DNA from: Hyaloperonospora brassicae
Taxonomy: Eukaryota > Oomycota > Peronosporomycetes > Peronosporales > Peronosporaceae
Reading direction: 5' to 3'
Assembly: GCA_947650285.1 (NCBI GenBank)
Contig: CANTFL010000226.1
Span: forward strand, 62,001-126,000
Length of the DNA stretch: 64,000 nucleotides
Position 1 is the first letter of the stretch. Every line of letters begins with the position of its first letter. A program made the position numbers and the translations under genes. Below, piece after piece: positions 24,464 through 34,794 of this stretch. The notes under the pieces are model-generated. The model was not told the origin of the DNA. It did no database searches and was given only the letters and a program-made list of their open reading frames with translations.

Positions 24464-25249
24464 CCTTTGCTTTATTGATGAGGTCTGTATAACACAGAAC
24501 ACTAACTTACTTATAGAAAGCTAGACAAGGCTATGATGGGTAAGACTCATTACATTTAGTTTATATCTATGGGCTGTTCTCCCTCATAAAAACCCAAATC
24601 GATGGGTGTAAGGAACAATAAAAGAAATAGTGAAGCAAAGCTGCAGATAGTTATTTTTAAATGAACATCGAGTCGGTCGACGATGCTATACGTGCAAATT
24701 TACTCACACTCTGCGCCAAGGTTGTACTTTGTGCAAACCGATTCAGCCTTCTATGAGTCGTGTACCTTCATAAAGCGTACATTTGTTTATTTGTAAAAAA
24801 GTTAGATCAAAGAAGTCCTTCAAGGCGTTATGAGTAAAGGTAAAGGCTCTATGGTTCTTTAAGGGGGTGGATAGAACAATGTCACTCGGTTAAAGCACAG
24901 TGCTAAAGAAAGCATGAAGATATGCAATCCGGTAATGCGGGTTGGTAAGCAAATTTAGTGGGAAATCTAGCCCTTAAACAGTTGTAATGGATTACGGAGA
25001 ATCGTTGTATCATGCATCTCGTTGACCTTTGATAGGATCATGAATACGCTGACGAGCTAATATATCAAATTGTTATATATTGTCCGTTTACCACGGTGTC
25101 AGTAACACTTGAAATTTATGTTATACTCATTTTATGACATCATTGCCAACTCACTTCTTCTCTAGGACAAGTATAGCATCGTCTGATATGTACTCATATT
25201 CCAATACCGAAACCTTTGTGAATGGGATCAGTGCGGATATTGTAAGCAC
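24464..25249. other. AT-rich stretch without recognised features
   Basis: No open frame of note and no repeat recognised. It lies between the Gypsy B LTR and the pogo-like relic and may contain the decayed end of the latter. Confidence 0.45.
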
Positions 25250-25688
25250 ATAGAAATACGGCATCTAGACAGTATGAGAGTTGTTAATCTTTGTCGACTA
25301 AATTACACCATTGTCGAGATCCTGAAGGACCATACGGTTGAAATTGCGCCGATAGAATGCTTAAAGATTGCGTATATTTATTGATTAACGGCTGGCCCTT
25401 TTACGTCATGTAAAGTTGAAGGTGGTGAATTTTCGTGTTGCGAAGTGTGTTCCGACGGAGTATATCACCAAGTGGGACGTGTGCGCTAATGTTGTTCAGC
25501 ATCAGCAGCACCTTGCGGCTTGCAATAATCCGAGTGTAGTCTATCCACCATTCCAATAAATTAATTAATGCCATACTGGACTTCTTGTTGCTCCGATACT
25601 GACGGTCATGATATTGGAGATTGGCAAGGCGTAAGCGGTGAGGAGTGGCAAACTTGGCAATGATCCAAATGAGCATTTGTCGGACCAA
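25250..25688 (-). pseudogene. DDE (CENP-B/pogo-type) transposase fragment
   Basis: The minus frame 25401-25688 reads RSNKKSSM...LLEWWIDY... then SRKVLLMLNNISAHV...IHHLQLYMT. This matches the DDE_1 superfamily pattern in which a Lys/Ala-Trp-Met segment is followed by ILLLLDNASSH and then HFLPPNTTS-LQPLDQGI-SFK-YR. Past the stop at 25401 the match continues as KGQPL and, after a frameshift, AFYRRNFNR near 25290-25350. The second catalytic Asp of LLDNA is Asn here (LNNIS), so the protein would be inactive. The N-terminal helix-turn-helix part was not recognised. Confidence 0.65.
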
Positions 25689-26660
25689 TTATTATTGTAA
25701 CAGTGAGTTTTATTTATATATATTAATTTCTTTGATTCCTTCTCTCCAGCTCCCGCGTTGTAAGTGAATCATCAGACTAGCACAAAAGTATTGCAATCGT
25801 CAATAGAAGACTTAAAGAATTAATGCCATTTGTATAGAGCTTAGCTGCATCCAATAGAACAAGCCAGTCTTACCCATCTTGTAGGTATTTTTTCATACGT
25901 ACTAATTGACAACCTCAATATGACGCGGAAGTGCAATTTCTACGGCAAATATGACCTTCAATCCGCTCTCTCCAAATCAATGATAAAAGCGATTTCCATT
26001 GCAATCGTTAAATGATTCCGGCCATCCATTGGTAAAGTAAAATAACATATGTTCTTAAGGGGCAAGATCAAAACTCCGCTCTTAAAAGTAACGATAAAGG
26101 TCTTCACTATGATTGATGCCAACCTGATGCGCAGTTTACCAAGCCAGCAAGCTGATTTCATGAACGGATGTATGACTGCATGTCGACATTTAGCACACAT
26201 GTCGCTGTCTTCTGGAAGACGAAGAAAGTATGATTATCTCATTCGCGTGATGGAGACTGTTGCCTGGATGACCCTTTGCTGATTATTATTCTGAAGCTAG
26301 CTGGCAAGCTCAGCCTAAGTTGGTGCCGGTTTTATGGCAGAATGTTTGCAGAAAACCACACGGACATCGTCCGTCCTTGTGGTGTGGCGTGCTCGTCTCC
26401 TAGAATTATTAATGTGCTGCTAAGTTTTAGTTGAGGAATTTTAAAGGTGCCTTGAGAATTAAAATTGAGCACTACATTGATAATTGCAAGGTAAATATAT
26501 TTTTGTCCCTAGATAACAAACTCACGTTGCCACTCTGAGCGTGCTGGATTTTTTTGCCCATACAACAATGATCGCCTCATTGCGCATTACCGCTGGTATT
26601 AAGAAAAATATAATCACCAACCGCGCATTACGGATCATCTGGTCGCGCATTACAAATTCG
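25250..26660 (-). mobile_element. pogo/Tigger-like DNA transposon relic
   Basis: A DDE transposase remnant on the minus strand (25250-25688), followed at its upstream side by three copies of GCGCATTAC at 26582-26590, 26623-26631 and 26645-26653, which look like subterminal transposase-binding repeats or a degraded terminal repeat. The opposite terminus was not identified. Boundaries are approximate. Confidence 0.45.
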
Positions 26661-27640
26661 GCTAGTCGTTCGTTTCTCATTTCGGTCTTGATTATCTTTA
26701 TACTTAAACGTACCTAAATGAGGATACGTAATTTTCTGGCAGGACAGTGCTTATGAATTTTAAACACTACGACCAGAACGTTTAGCATTCACGTCAATAA
26801 TCGTTTTTATTTTTAAACCAGGGACTTTTGTGTCGAACCACCATTCCAAACCGCCTGAGCTACAGAACACTTTTCTCAAACAAGTACTTTTTTATACCCA
26901 CAGCTGTCCAAAAACGAGATATTATATATATTTGGAGAAATGGTACGCTCGTCTGAAATCATTATAGCTTATAATTTATCAGGGCATGGGATGCCAGCAT
27001 TACTATTTTGAACTTGTTCTACTGCGGCTCGCGGCTAGAGGATAGGTCGTACGCCGTGAGTTGCACATCAACAGTGATTGTCTTGCTGGCAATGCCTTAA
27101 CTTGTTCGTGTTGATGATGTGCAGAAGATAAAGATGAACGTAAAGTAGGACAGCAGCTGATCTCGTGCGTGCAAAAGCACCATCCACAACAAAAACAACA
27201 CGAATATGACAAGTGACACGAGAGAGATGGAGAACTAGAGTAAGAAAAATTAAGAGAGAGGTAGAAATAAAAATAAGAGACATCCTTCCGCAGAGTGACA
27301 CTACATGTATTTACGTCTTTTAAAACAGTTGCTTTATAAAGTAGGACAAGGGAGCGTCATGCTTGTGTAAATAAAGACACTCTAAATGTGCGAGAAATGC
27401 AACAGCGTGCTGAATGCCAAGAGATTCGCCTTTTAATGTGCTCTCACTCACTAATGGGTTTCCCATTGTGACCACAATATGTGCCGCATTCTTGTATTAC
27501 CCCAATCAACACGCTAATCACATTCAAACGACGTTTTAAACTAATTCATAATGAAGTTAAGTACGTCCACCATTTAAATTGATAACGTGTGAATGAGACT
27601 GGTATCACAATCCGTGAATTGGAAAGACGACGTGTGCTCC
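26660..27640. other. AT-rich stretch, one purine-rich run
   Basis: No gene recognised. A purine-rich run of GAGA/GTAGAAATAA type spans about 27219-27282. The short minus-strand frames at 27003-27301 look random. Confidence 0.45.
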
Positions 27641-28249
27641 ATTGAGCTTGGACCGAGGAAAGCAAGATATTACCGACCTAAGGTCAAAGCCATATTTGAG
27701 CCTATGTTTTACGCGCTCTCAGTAAAACGATACCCCATACAATATAAGATGTAAATGCACCTACATAGGCGCCCGATCGAACCGGTGTAATCGCAAGCTC
27801 GGCCTACCAATCTTAAGTGGGCGTAGCCGATGCGAGGTTGCACGTCGAGAAATAGCCTTTAAATTCTGCGGCAAACCCTGCGGTGGCCGCTAAAGCAACC
27901 GTCCAAACTCATCTCGCGATCGCCAAAGCGATGTTAATAAAGCGAGGGACTCCTACAGCTGAAATTATGCCATCCAGGCCGCTTGCTCGACTGTTTGGTA
28001 TGTACGACCACCAAATCGGCAACGGATGTCTGGGGGTACGCCGTTGACCGTATACAACCCATATATGGCCGCTTGCGCTGTTTCTCGATCTTACTTGTGC
28101 GTATACCATGGCAAAAATGCACGGCGCTAGGTAAGCCGTCGACCGAGTACATTCACCTTTATTGAAACTTGCGCGATCTGTCGGTCCACCACGCCCACAC
28201 TCGGAACTGCAAACGCAGCTTGCTTGACGCGGAACCCATAATCCTCTTC
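27640..28249. other. GC-richer segment of unknown origin, cut by Gypsy A copy 2
   Basis: The base composition rises sharply at about 27640 and the segment ends exactly at the 5' LTR of Gypsy A copy 2. It resumes in character at 36302. Frames 27983-28165 (+) and 27909-28152 (-) are open but unrecognised. It is probably the interior of an older element that received the A insertion, possibly the family-B element whose 3' LTR is at 37405. Confidence 0.45.
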
Positions 28250-28701
28250 TGTAATGTGTTGAGCCCGTTACATATAAAATTGATATTATTGCATCTTTTT
28301 TTGAGCAATGTCTACTTCGTTAATGTTCGATTGACATTAATCGAAAGGAGTAAGGCTTATAGGTAATTTACCCCTAAGGGTGATATTATTGATGGGTTGA
28401 TCCACCTGATGGTCGATGTTCACGTTACATCAAATAAAATATTTAACAATTGCTGCTGGACGCGCGCAATAAGTGGTGAGCAAGAAACTCACATAGGATA
28501 TCATAGTTTTATGTAGTTAGCTCAAGACAAAGGATTGTTATTTTGATAAAACAGAACTATATAAAAATACAGTTCTACTTTTATCCCTTAGACGGAGCTT
28601 TCGAGTTCTGCCTACTTCGTTGCGCTTCCTCACGCGACGTGTACGTGACGTCGGGTGCACACAACCTTGTGTCGAATTGACACAAGGAGCGATTCGTTAC
28701 A
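28250..28701 (+). repeat. 5' LTR of Gypsy A copy 2, strongly diverged
   Basis: 452 bp starting TGTAATGTG and ending GATTCGTTACA. Anchor words align with the 3' LTR in order (GACGCGCGCAATAAGTGG, CAGTTCTACTTTTA, CTTCCTCACGCG..ACGTGTACGT, the terminal stem), but the middle is far more diverged than the 3' LTR is from the solo LTR or copy 1. Its terminal stem is still perfect (28665-28673 with 28679-28687). It is followed by CCTGAAAGCAC, a decayed primer site. Confidence 0.8.
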
Positions 28702-28764
28702 CCTGAAAGCACTTAGTTGTCCGTCCAGCTACCACAAATACCTCATAGAAAATGAACATGTTGG

Positions 28765-29860
28765 ATGATGACGAGAGCTTTCACGCCACGCGTGAAGGGT
28801 TTACCATTTGAGTGCATTGAACGGATTGCAGTAAAACGAATGAGTTCTATCGTAGGCGATACCGCCATTAGCGCCATGTTGGAGTCTCTAGACAGGGGCC
28901 AACAATATGCCGATATAGCCAGCTTCATTCAAAATAATTTGTCGCCGAAAGAGAAAAGTTATCCTTGCTTCACCATCAAGGGTCTTAACGGGCCTCGCAG
29001 TTGAGAGAACTCGGTGCTCGACAAACAGATCGGCTGAGACAGCAGCGTTTCAATGGTTCTGTGGGCGGGACGACGCATACGCTTCACCCCGACATCTTAT
29101 GAGTTGACATCTCCAAGTACAGAGGAGTCTAGGAAGACTCCCTGTTATTATGGTTCGTCGAAGTTGACAGAGCCATAAAGGCACGTCGCATCGACGATGA
29201 GCATATAAATTTATATTGGATCAATCCCACATGGCAGAACGTGCCAAGTCTTGGGCCTTAGGGCTCGAGATTGGCGACCTTTATGCTTTCGCTTCGCTAG
29301 AATCATTTTGGACCCGGCTTAAGAAAACGTTTGAGCCGCCCCGGGAGGAGTTCAGAGCTCGATAGGAGCTTCTGAAAATCAAACAAGGTAAGCGTAATGT
29401 GCGCACTTATGCTCAACATGCACGACTCCTCGCGAGTAGTATAACTGCCAACATTGTACATGTAAACACGTTGATTACTGTGTTCATGCAAGGGCTCGCA
29501 GATGGTCTCGTCAGGAATCACCTGTTCCGCTTAGAGCTGGATACGAATGAACAAGCAATTGCAGCTGCGAAACAGGAAGACTTTAGCATGAGACAGGCTC
29601 ATGCTAGCTCATGCTCTTATCGTCCACCGAGACGAACAGAGACTGGAGGTCAAGAACCCATGGACCTTTGTTATGTAGAAAGCAAGCCACCTCGCTCTTA
29701 GAACAACAAGCGCTTGCAGAAGTTCAATCGCTGTCAGAAGCTAGGACACTACGCTTACGAGTGTAGGGCCCCACGCCAAGTATCAAACATGCCTGAGCGG
29801 AATGAAAGACTATTTGCTGAAACATCAATGGTCGTAGGTTCAACGCTGTTACGAAACCAC
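28765..29860 (+). pseudogene. Gypsy A copy 2 gag (capsid and zinc knuckle), broken
   Basis: Frame 28765-29004 gives the gag N-terminus, the frame near 29290-29400 the WTRLKKTFEPPREEF block typical of Retrotrans_gag capsids, and 29399-29701 the capsid C-terminus ending in MDLCYVES. A TAG at 29699-29701 precedes the zinc knuckle, which reads KFNRCQKLGHYAYEC: the first Cys of the C-x2-C-x4-H-x4-C motif is Phe. The reading frame changes between the pieces. The same lesions occur in copy 1, and the capsid frame is identical between copies. Confidence 0.82.
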
Positions 29861-30019
29861 AAGAGGTAAATTGACCATCAAAACATGGTCGGGGTCATAA
29901 GGGCCGGAGCTCCCTACTGATCCAGCAATTCCAAGAGAATTTGCAAATTTCTTGACGAAAGTTGCTCCAGACACACAGTCGTTGTGTGTCATTGCACCTT
30001 GTGATTAGATATCACTCAT

Positions 30020-30345
30020 CACCTTGAAGTTTCAAGTGACAAAGGATTCTTCACTTCGCACCCTAGTTGACTGTGGGGAGCCGACCAACATTGTTATTTG
30101 CTAGTCACTAGAGGACCGTAAGCTCTTCTTTCGTTGAGCGCGACATAACTTCAACGAGGATGACGGTGCACCTCGCCAAAAGCGCATCGATAACCGTTGC
30201 AAAACGTGTAGTCTGAATCCACTACACGTTAGAGAGCAAACTATACGATGATGATTTCATCGAACTGGATCTGGATAACAAATTAGATGTCATTTTGTTA
30301 ATACCTTGGCTCAGAACGTATGAGGTAATGGTGAGCTGGCGGCAT
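30020..30345 (+). pseudogene. Gypsy A copy 2 aspartic protease (broken)
   Basis: The segment TLVDCGEPTNIVI at about 30058-30097 corresponds to the LVDSGA-NNFV active-site loop of retroviral-type aspartic proteases. The Asp is present but DSG has become DCG, and a TAG follows five residues later. Downstream pieces (MTVHLA, a YDDDFIELDLDNKLDVIL block at about 30240-30297, WLRTYE) match the rest of the oomycete Gypsy protease, with two further stops. Copy 1 carries the same DCG and stop near 16450-16472. Confidence 0.7.
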
Positions 30346-31090
30346 TGATCCGTAAAGATGTCTGCCGCTCGTTTAACTGATGGCCATCGGATAAATGTCA
30401 TGGAGCTTCCACAAGCGTGTGGATGTTCTGCGAGTGAGTGCGATGGCCTCACTTGCGGTACGGTCGTTAGCACGACTGCACAAGATCACAGTGTAGACGA
30501 TCACTACAGTTGGAGCAAGTCCCCGGCGGCTGTACAGATGTACAGGCTGCGCCGAAGGTCCACCACTCGAATAAGTCGAGTGGACCGGGACATGGATGCA
30601 TGCCTAGCGGGCAGCATCTTAGAAAAAGAAATCTGTTGCCTCCAAGGGGCAACATGGAAATTCTAGGTCGACTAGAAAGTCGACCGTAGAGGATCGGTGC
30701 CTGACTGTGGTTGCACAGCCACAGTCGGAAGACGTCGAGGGAATAAGTCCCCACGTACTTGAGGAAGGAATTCCTCAAGAGTCACTTGCTGAGGGATCAG
30801 GCCCACAGCAACCTGTGGAAACAAGTTCCCAGGAAGAAACCGAGATGTTGAACGTCTTGGTTAGTGACGGATCAAGCGTAGGCGCTTATACGCTTGATCT
30901 GATTGTGCCTCCGAAGTTGACTTCGGAGATAACTCAGTTGCCAACGCTAGAACCGAAACGGTTCTTGCGTGATCTGCGTAGTGGCAAAGTCAAGCAGATC
31001 TGCATACTCGTCACAGAGGATGAGTATGTGACCGACATTCGGTAGGCAACAGTATTTGCTGAGAACGAACGGGTTCTCAGCAGCTCATCG

Positions 31091-32590
31091 ATGGACGAAA
31101 GTGTCCTCGATGAGAAGACTCGGATCGAGCGATACACGTCTCAATCCTGGGAGTCACTTCAGGCAAATCCTTTGTATAAGGATTTGATCGAATTCAGGGA
31201 TGTGTTCCCTGAATCCGTACCTTGCGAGTTGCCTAAGGACAAAGGCACTCGACACGAGATCGAGCTCAAACCGGGCTCGAAGTACTGTGTCATGAAGCAG
31301 TGGCCACTGCCTCGTGAACAAGTACTAGCGATCGACAAGTTCTTTGCCGATCGCTTAGCAGCGGGCCATGTGAGGGAATCAACATCCCCTCACAGCTCTC
31401 CGACCTTCTGTGTGCGAAAGGCCACAGGAGGGTGGCGGATAGTGCACGCATTCAGCAAGTTGAATGCTGCAACGGTACCGGCTCAGACGCCGATACCGAG
31501 GAAGGACGTAATCATAGATGGTATGTCAAAGAGTACCATCTTTTCGTCCATGGATCTGATGGATGGATTCTATCAGATCCTGATGCGTGAACGGGACGTC
31601 CCGTTCACGGCAGTGAGTACCCCCAGCGGTATGCTGTGGGAGTGGCTAGTGATGCCACAGGGGCTGAGTAATGCCCCTGCAACATTCAACAGATGTGTAA
31701 CAAATCTGTTGAGACCGGTGCGAGACTTCGCACCGAGTTACTTCGACGATGTGTTCGTCCATTGCCGGGCTATGGACGGAAAGACGGACGTTGAAGTTCG
31801 CAGAACTCAAGTTCGTCAGGTTCTTCAACTTATGCGCAAGTATAAGTTGTACGCCAACCTCAAGAAGTGTATATTCGCGGCTAGCGAAATACCACTTCTT
31901 GGGTGTATCATGGATAAACACGGCGTACGCCCTGATCCCGAAAAGATCAAGGCGATCACCGACTGGCCAGTGCCAGTCGATGTCAAGGGACTAAGAAAGT
32001 TCCTTGGTCTTGCGGCGTACTTGCACAAGTACTCGCGCAACTACGCCGAGATGACTGTTCATATTTCTTGTCTGCTCAAGAAAAATGTCAAGTGGTCATG
32101 GAGCGCTGAGTGCCAGCGTTCCTTTGAAGGTATCAAGCAAAGCTTGATGCTATCGCCGATCTTGGCGATTGCAGATCAGGACAGACCATTTCATGTGGTC
32201 TGTGACGCCAGCGATTTCGCAATCGGCTGTGCGTTAATGCAGTTCGATGCAGATGGCGTGGAGCGCGTCATCTGTTATCAGTCGCGTCAGCCGCAAGCAG
32301 CTGAGCGTAATTACCCAGTGCATGACAAGGAACTCCTTGCCATGAAGTATGCACTGGCTAAGTTTCGCGTCTATCTCTTGGGAGATAGACCGTTTGTTGT
32401 CTACACGGACCATGCGTCATTACGCACGGCCGTAAACAGCCCACACCTCTCGCAAAGAATGGCGAGGTGGCTGTCTTTCTTCGCGGAGTATAACTTCTCC
32501 GTGGAGTATAAACCAGGAAGCCTCAATGTCGTCGCGGATGCTCTTTCGCGCCGGCACGATTTCGAGCCGGACGCACAAAACAACAGTTAG
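31091..32590 (+). pseudogene. Gypsy A copy 2 reverse transcriptase-RNase H segment
   Basis: 499 open codons. RT motifs: SSMDLMDGFYQI at about 31546 with the first catalytic Asp, VMPQGLSNAPATFNRC at about 31651, and YFDDVFVH at about 31740 with the catalytic DD. RNase H motifs: VVCDASDFAIG at about 32197 (Asp), KELLAMKYA at about 32329 (Glu), VYTDHASLR at about 32398 (Asp), closing with VVADALSRRHD at about 32530. All catalytic residues are present. The upstream TAG (31043) and downstream TAG (32588) isolate the segment. RNA-dependent DNA synthesis and template removal are the family roles. Confidence 0.92.
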
Positions 32591-32689
32591 GATAAGCCCA
32601 CTGTTGCGACACTGTCAGTCAGTATCCCGTCGTCAAGTTTACATGACGACGTACGAAAGGCATACGCGGAAGATAAGGATCTTCTACGA

Positions 32690-33530
32690 TTGATGGATCA
32701 TCTGGTAAATCCATTCAGTAAATCCATGAGGGATTTACCGGCTTTGTATCGATCCTCATCGGATCGGTATAGTACACGCAACGGATTGCTGTACTATACA
32801 TCTGTTGCCCACGACACGCCTCGTGTCGTCGTACCCGCTCATCATGATTTGCGTTTGCGCATCATGTATGAGTGTCACGATGCCCCAACAAGCGGCCATC
32901 GTGGAAGGGAAAAGACTTAACTCACAGTAAGTCGCGACTTTTACTGGCCCCGCCAGTATCAGTTTGTTCGCAAGTACATACGTGCTTGCGAAGTTTGTCA
33001 ACGGGTGAAGGCTAGTCATTCATCCCGTGCGCCATTGCAGCCTCTGCCTGTTCCGACAGAGTGCTGGCAGTCCGTTTCAATGGACTTCGTCTTCGGGTTT
33101 CCCAAAGACGCTCACAAGAATAATGGTATTCTTGTGTTTGTTGACCGATTCAGCAAGATGGTCCATCTTGCTGCTGTCCCTGAGTCGATCAAGGCTCAAG
33201 GTTGTGCTCGTGTCTTGCTAGACACGGTCTTTAGACTCCACGGGTTACCCCGTGAACTCGTATCCGACCGTGACCCTCGGTTCACGGCGGCATTTTGGCA
33301 AACCGTGTTCCGTACTCTCGGAACACGATTGAAGATGTCCACTTCTGACCATCCAGAAACAGATGGTCAGACGGAACGTGCGAACCGTGTCCTCGAATAG
33401 ATCCTTCGAGGATATGTCCACTCGTTTCCGAGTTGGAGCGAATTCCTACCCATGGTGGAATTCGCCATCAATAATTCGGTGCATGCTTCCACACAGCACA
33501 CACCGTTTTACGTGAATGGCCTACGCCATC
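32690..33530 (+). pseudogene. Gypsy A copy 2 integrase segment
   Basis: The zinc-binding start reads ECHDAPTSGHRG (about 32869-32904), then FYWP and CEVCQRVKAS (about 32987-33017). The catalytic core has MDFVFGFP (Asp, about 33080), VSDRDPRFTAAFW (Asp, about 33260) and ETDGQTERANR (Glu, about 33357). So the D,D-35-E triad is intact, but stops at 32918 and 33398 split it. An FAINNSVHASTQHTPFYVN block follows. The C-terminal SKLLPKYIGPFRVL domain lies at about 34045-34090. Confidence 0.9.
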
Positions 33531-34166
33531 CACGAGTGCCCAACCTTATAGAGTGTGACTCTTGGATAAGAGGGGGAGGGACTCGCTCGAGCAAAAACCG
33601 TTTTGGCTCTTGCTCATCACGTGTCGACGTTAACGTCGTCACGTATGATGCCGATGTCGATCAAGTCGACATCGATGAAGAAGATCGCCTCAATAAAAGC
33701 GACGACGCTATTATTGACTCGGATGATGATGACGATGCTGGTATATCCAGCAACGCCAACGATTATGCCAGCGAGGAAGAAGACAACATCGCTGAAGAAG
33801 AGAACAATCTCTTAGCAGTGCGCACGAAGCGCACTGCCAGACAAAACAAAGAGTCAGCAGAGAACTTCCTGCTGACTCCAGAAGCGGTAGTCCGTTTCGT
33901 TCAAGACTCCATCGCAAATGCGGTGGACCGTCAGAAACGGAACGCAGACAAGAATGGAAGAGCCAATGTTCTTTCATTTAAGGTTAATGACCTAGTACTA
34001 CTGTCTACGGTAAACTTACCTGGACATGCAGTCACTAGTGTCGGCAGTAGTAAACTACTGCCGAAATACATTGGGCCATTTCGAGTGTTGCATCGCAAGG
34101 GCAATGCATACACACTCGAATTGCCACGTAGGATGCGCACGCATCCTACGTTTTACTTGTGGAGGC

Positions 34167-34514
34167 TCAGGCCGTACTTTCAGTACGAGCCTTCTTCTTC
34201 CGATGAAGATAGCCCCCACGTTCAAGAACATCCATCAAGTTCTTGCGTTCGCGCTCCAGACGATCCGTCTGGTCGCGCAGATATGATATCTCGGAACTCA
34301 ACCGAGATATCTCCCCGCGAGCTGTCGCCAGCCCGCCGAATAGGGAGCGGACATCCCGCTCGACCTGAAGCTGCGCTGTGGCATAATCGGCGCGATCCAT
34401 CGCCCGATCAGCCTCGTGATCCTTGCGGTTCTTTCGCACGGTATCGGTCAAAGCGTAGCGCCGGTCGCGCTCGTGCTTCAAGTCATCGCGCAATTCATCG
34501 ATTGCGCGATCCAT
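34167..34514 (-). CDS. Antisense coiled-coil-like frame overlapping the Gypsy A pol spacer
   Basis: 115 codons on the minus strand, ATG at 34514, opposite the region between integrase and chromodomain. The product is extremely rich in Arg, Asp, Glu and Leu, with DELRDDLKHERDRRYAL and EISRLSSEISYLRDQTDRL segments having hydrophobic residues at heptad-like spacing, and a basic RKKKAR tail. The sense strand here is also open but Pro/Arg/Ser-rich. It could be the 3' exon or a frameshifted end of the antisense gene at 34733-35782. Gypsy B has a helical antisense frame at the same place. Function unknown. Confidence 0.45.
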   Translation of the reverse strand: MDRAIDELRDDLKHERDRRYALTDTVRKNRKDHEADRAMDRADYATAQLQVERDVRSLFGGLATARGEISRLSSEISYLRDQTDRLERERKNLMDVLERGGYLHRKKKARTESTA

Positions 34515-34578
34515 CTCGTAAGGGTCGAGATGGTGAACCGAATCATCTGGAGGAGGTTTTCCTCCTCCACCACATCCT

Positions 34579-34794
34579 TTGGTGGACGCTCACGGTGATC
34601 AACGCTTTCTAGTGGAGAGTATTTTGAATCACCGTGACGATTCAGGATTAAGGACGAGCTACCTCGTCCAGTGGCGGGGGTATCCACCATCTTGGAACAG
34701 CTGGGAGCCCCGCTCTCAGCTGTTGATGGATGTTAATGGTCTCGTCCGCCAGTATGACGAGACCCATCCGATGAGTCCTGTGGCCCATCGATAA
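34579..34794 (+). pseudogene. Gypsy A copy 2 chromodomain
   Basis: QRFLVESILNHRDD...TSYLVQWRGYPPSWNSWEP is a clear chromodomain, the C-terminal targeting module of chromovirus-type Gypsy integrases that recognises methylated histone tails. It is in a frame one base off the preceding pol frame, which runs to 34612, so a frameshift within about 34560-34612 disconnects it. It ends with ETHPMSPVAHR and a stop at 34792. Confidence 0.85.

Larger units (their letters stand above)
30358..34794 (+). pseudogene. Gypsy A copy 2 pol polyprotein, interrupted by stops
   Basis: From 30707 to 34612 one reading frame is maintained for about 1300 codons, interrupted by TAG at 31043, TAG at 32588, TAA at 32918 and TAG at 33398. 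The linker before it (30358-30666) is in another frame. After 34612 a shift leads to the chromodomain frame (34579-34794). Order: acidic linker, RT, RNase H, integrase with zinc-binding start, Asp/Glu-rich insert (about 33640-33800), integrase C-terminal domain, Pro/Arg-rich spacer, chromodomain. Intact catalytic motifs and few stops suggest fairly recent inactivation compared with Gypsy B and C. Confidence 0.88.

Noticed and set aside
31646..32040. Minus-strand frames inside the Gypsy A RT
   Set aside because: The sense strand is clearly RT; these are shadows, helped by the palindromic texture of the region.
33711..34140. Minus-strand frames opposite the integrase C-terminal region
   Set aside because: Sense strand carries recognisable integrase C-terminal sequence; the antisense peptides look random, unlike the 34167-34514 frame.
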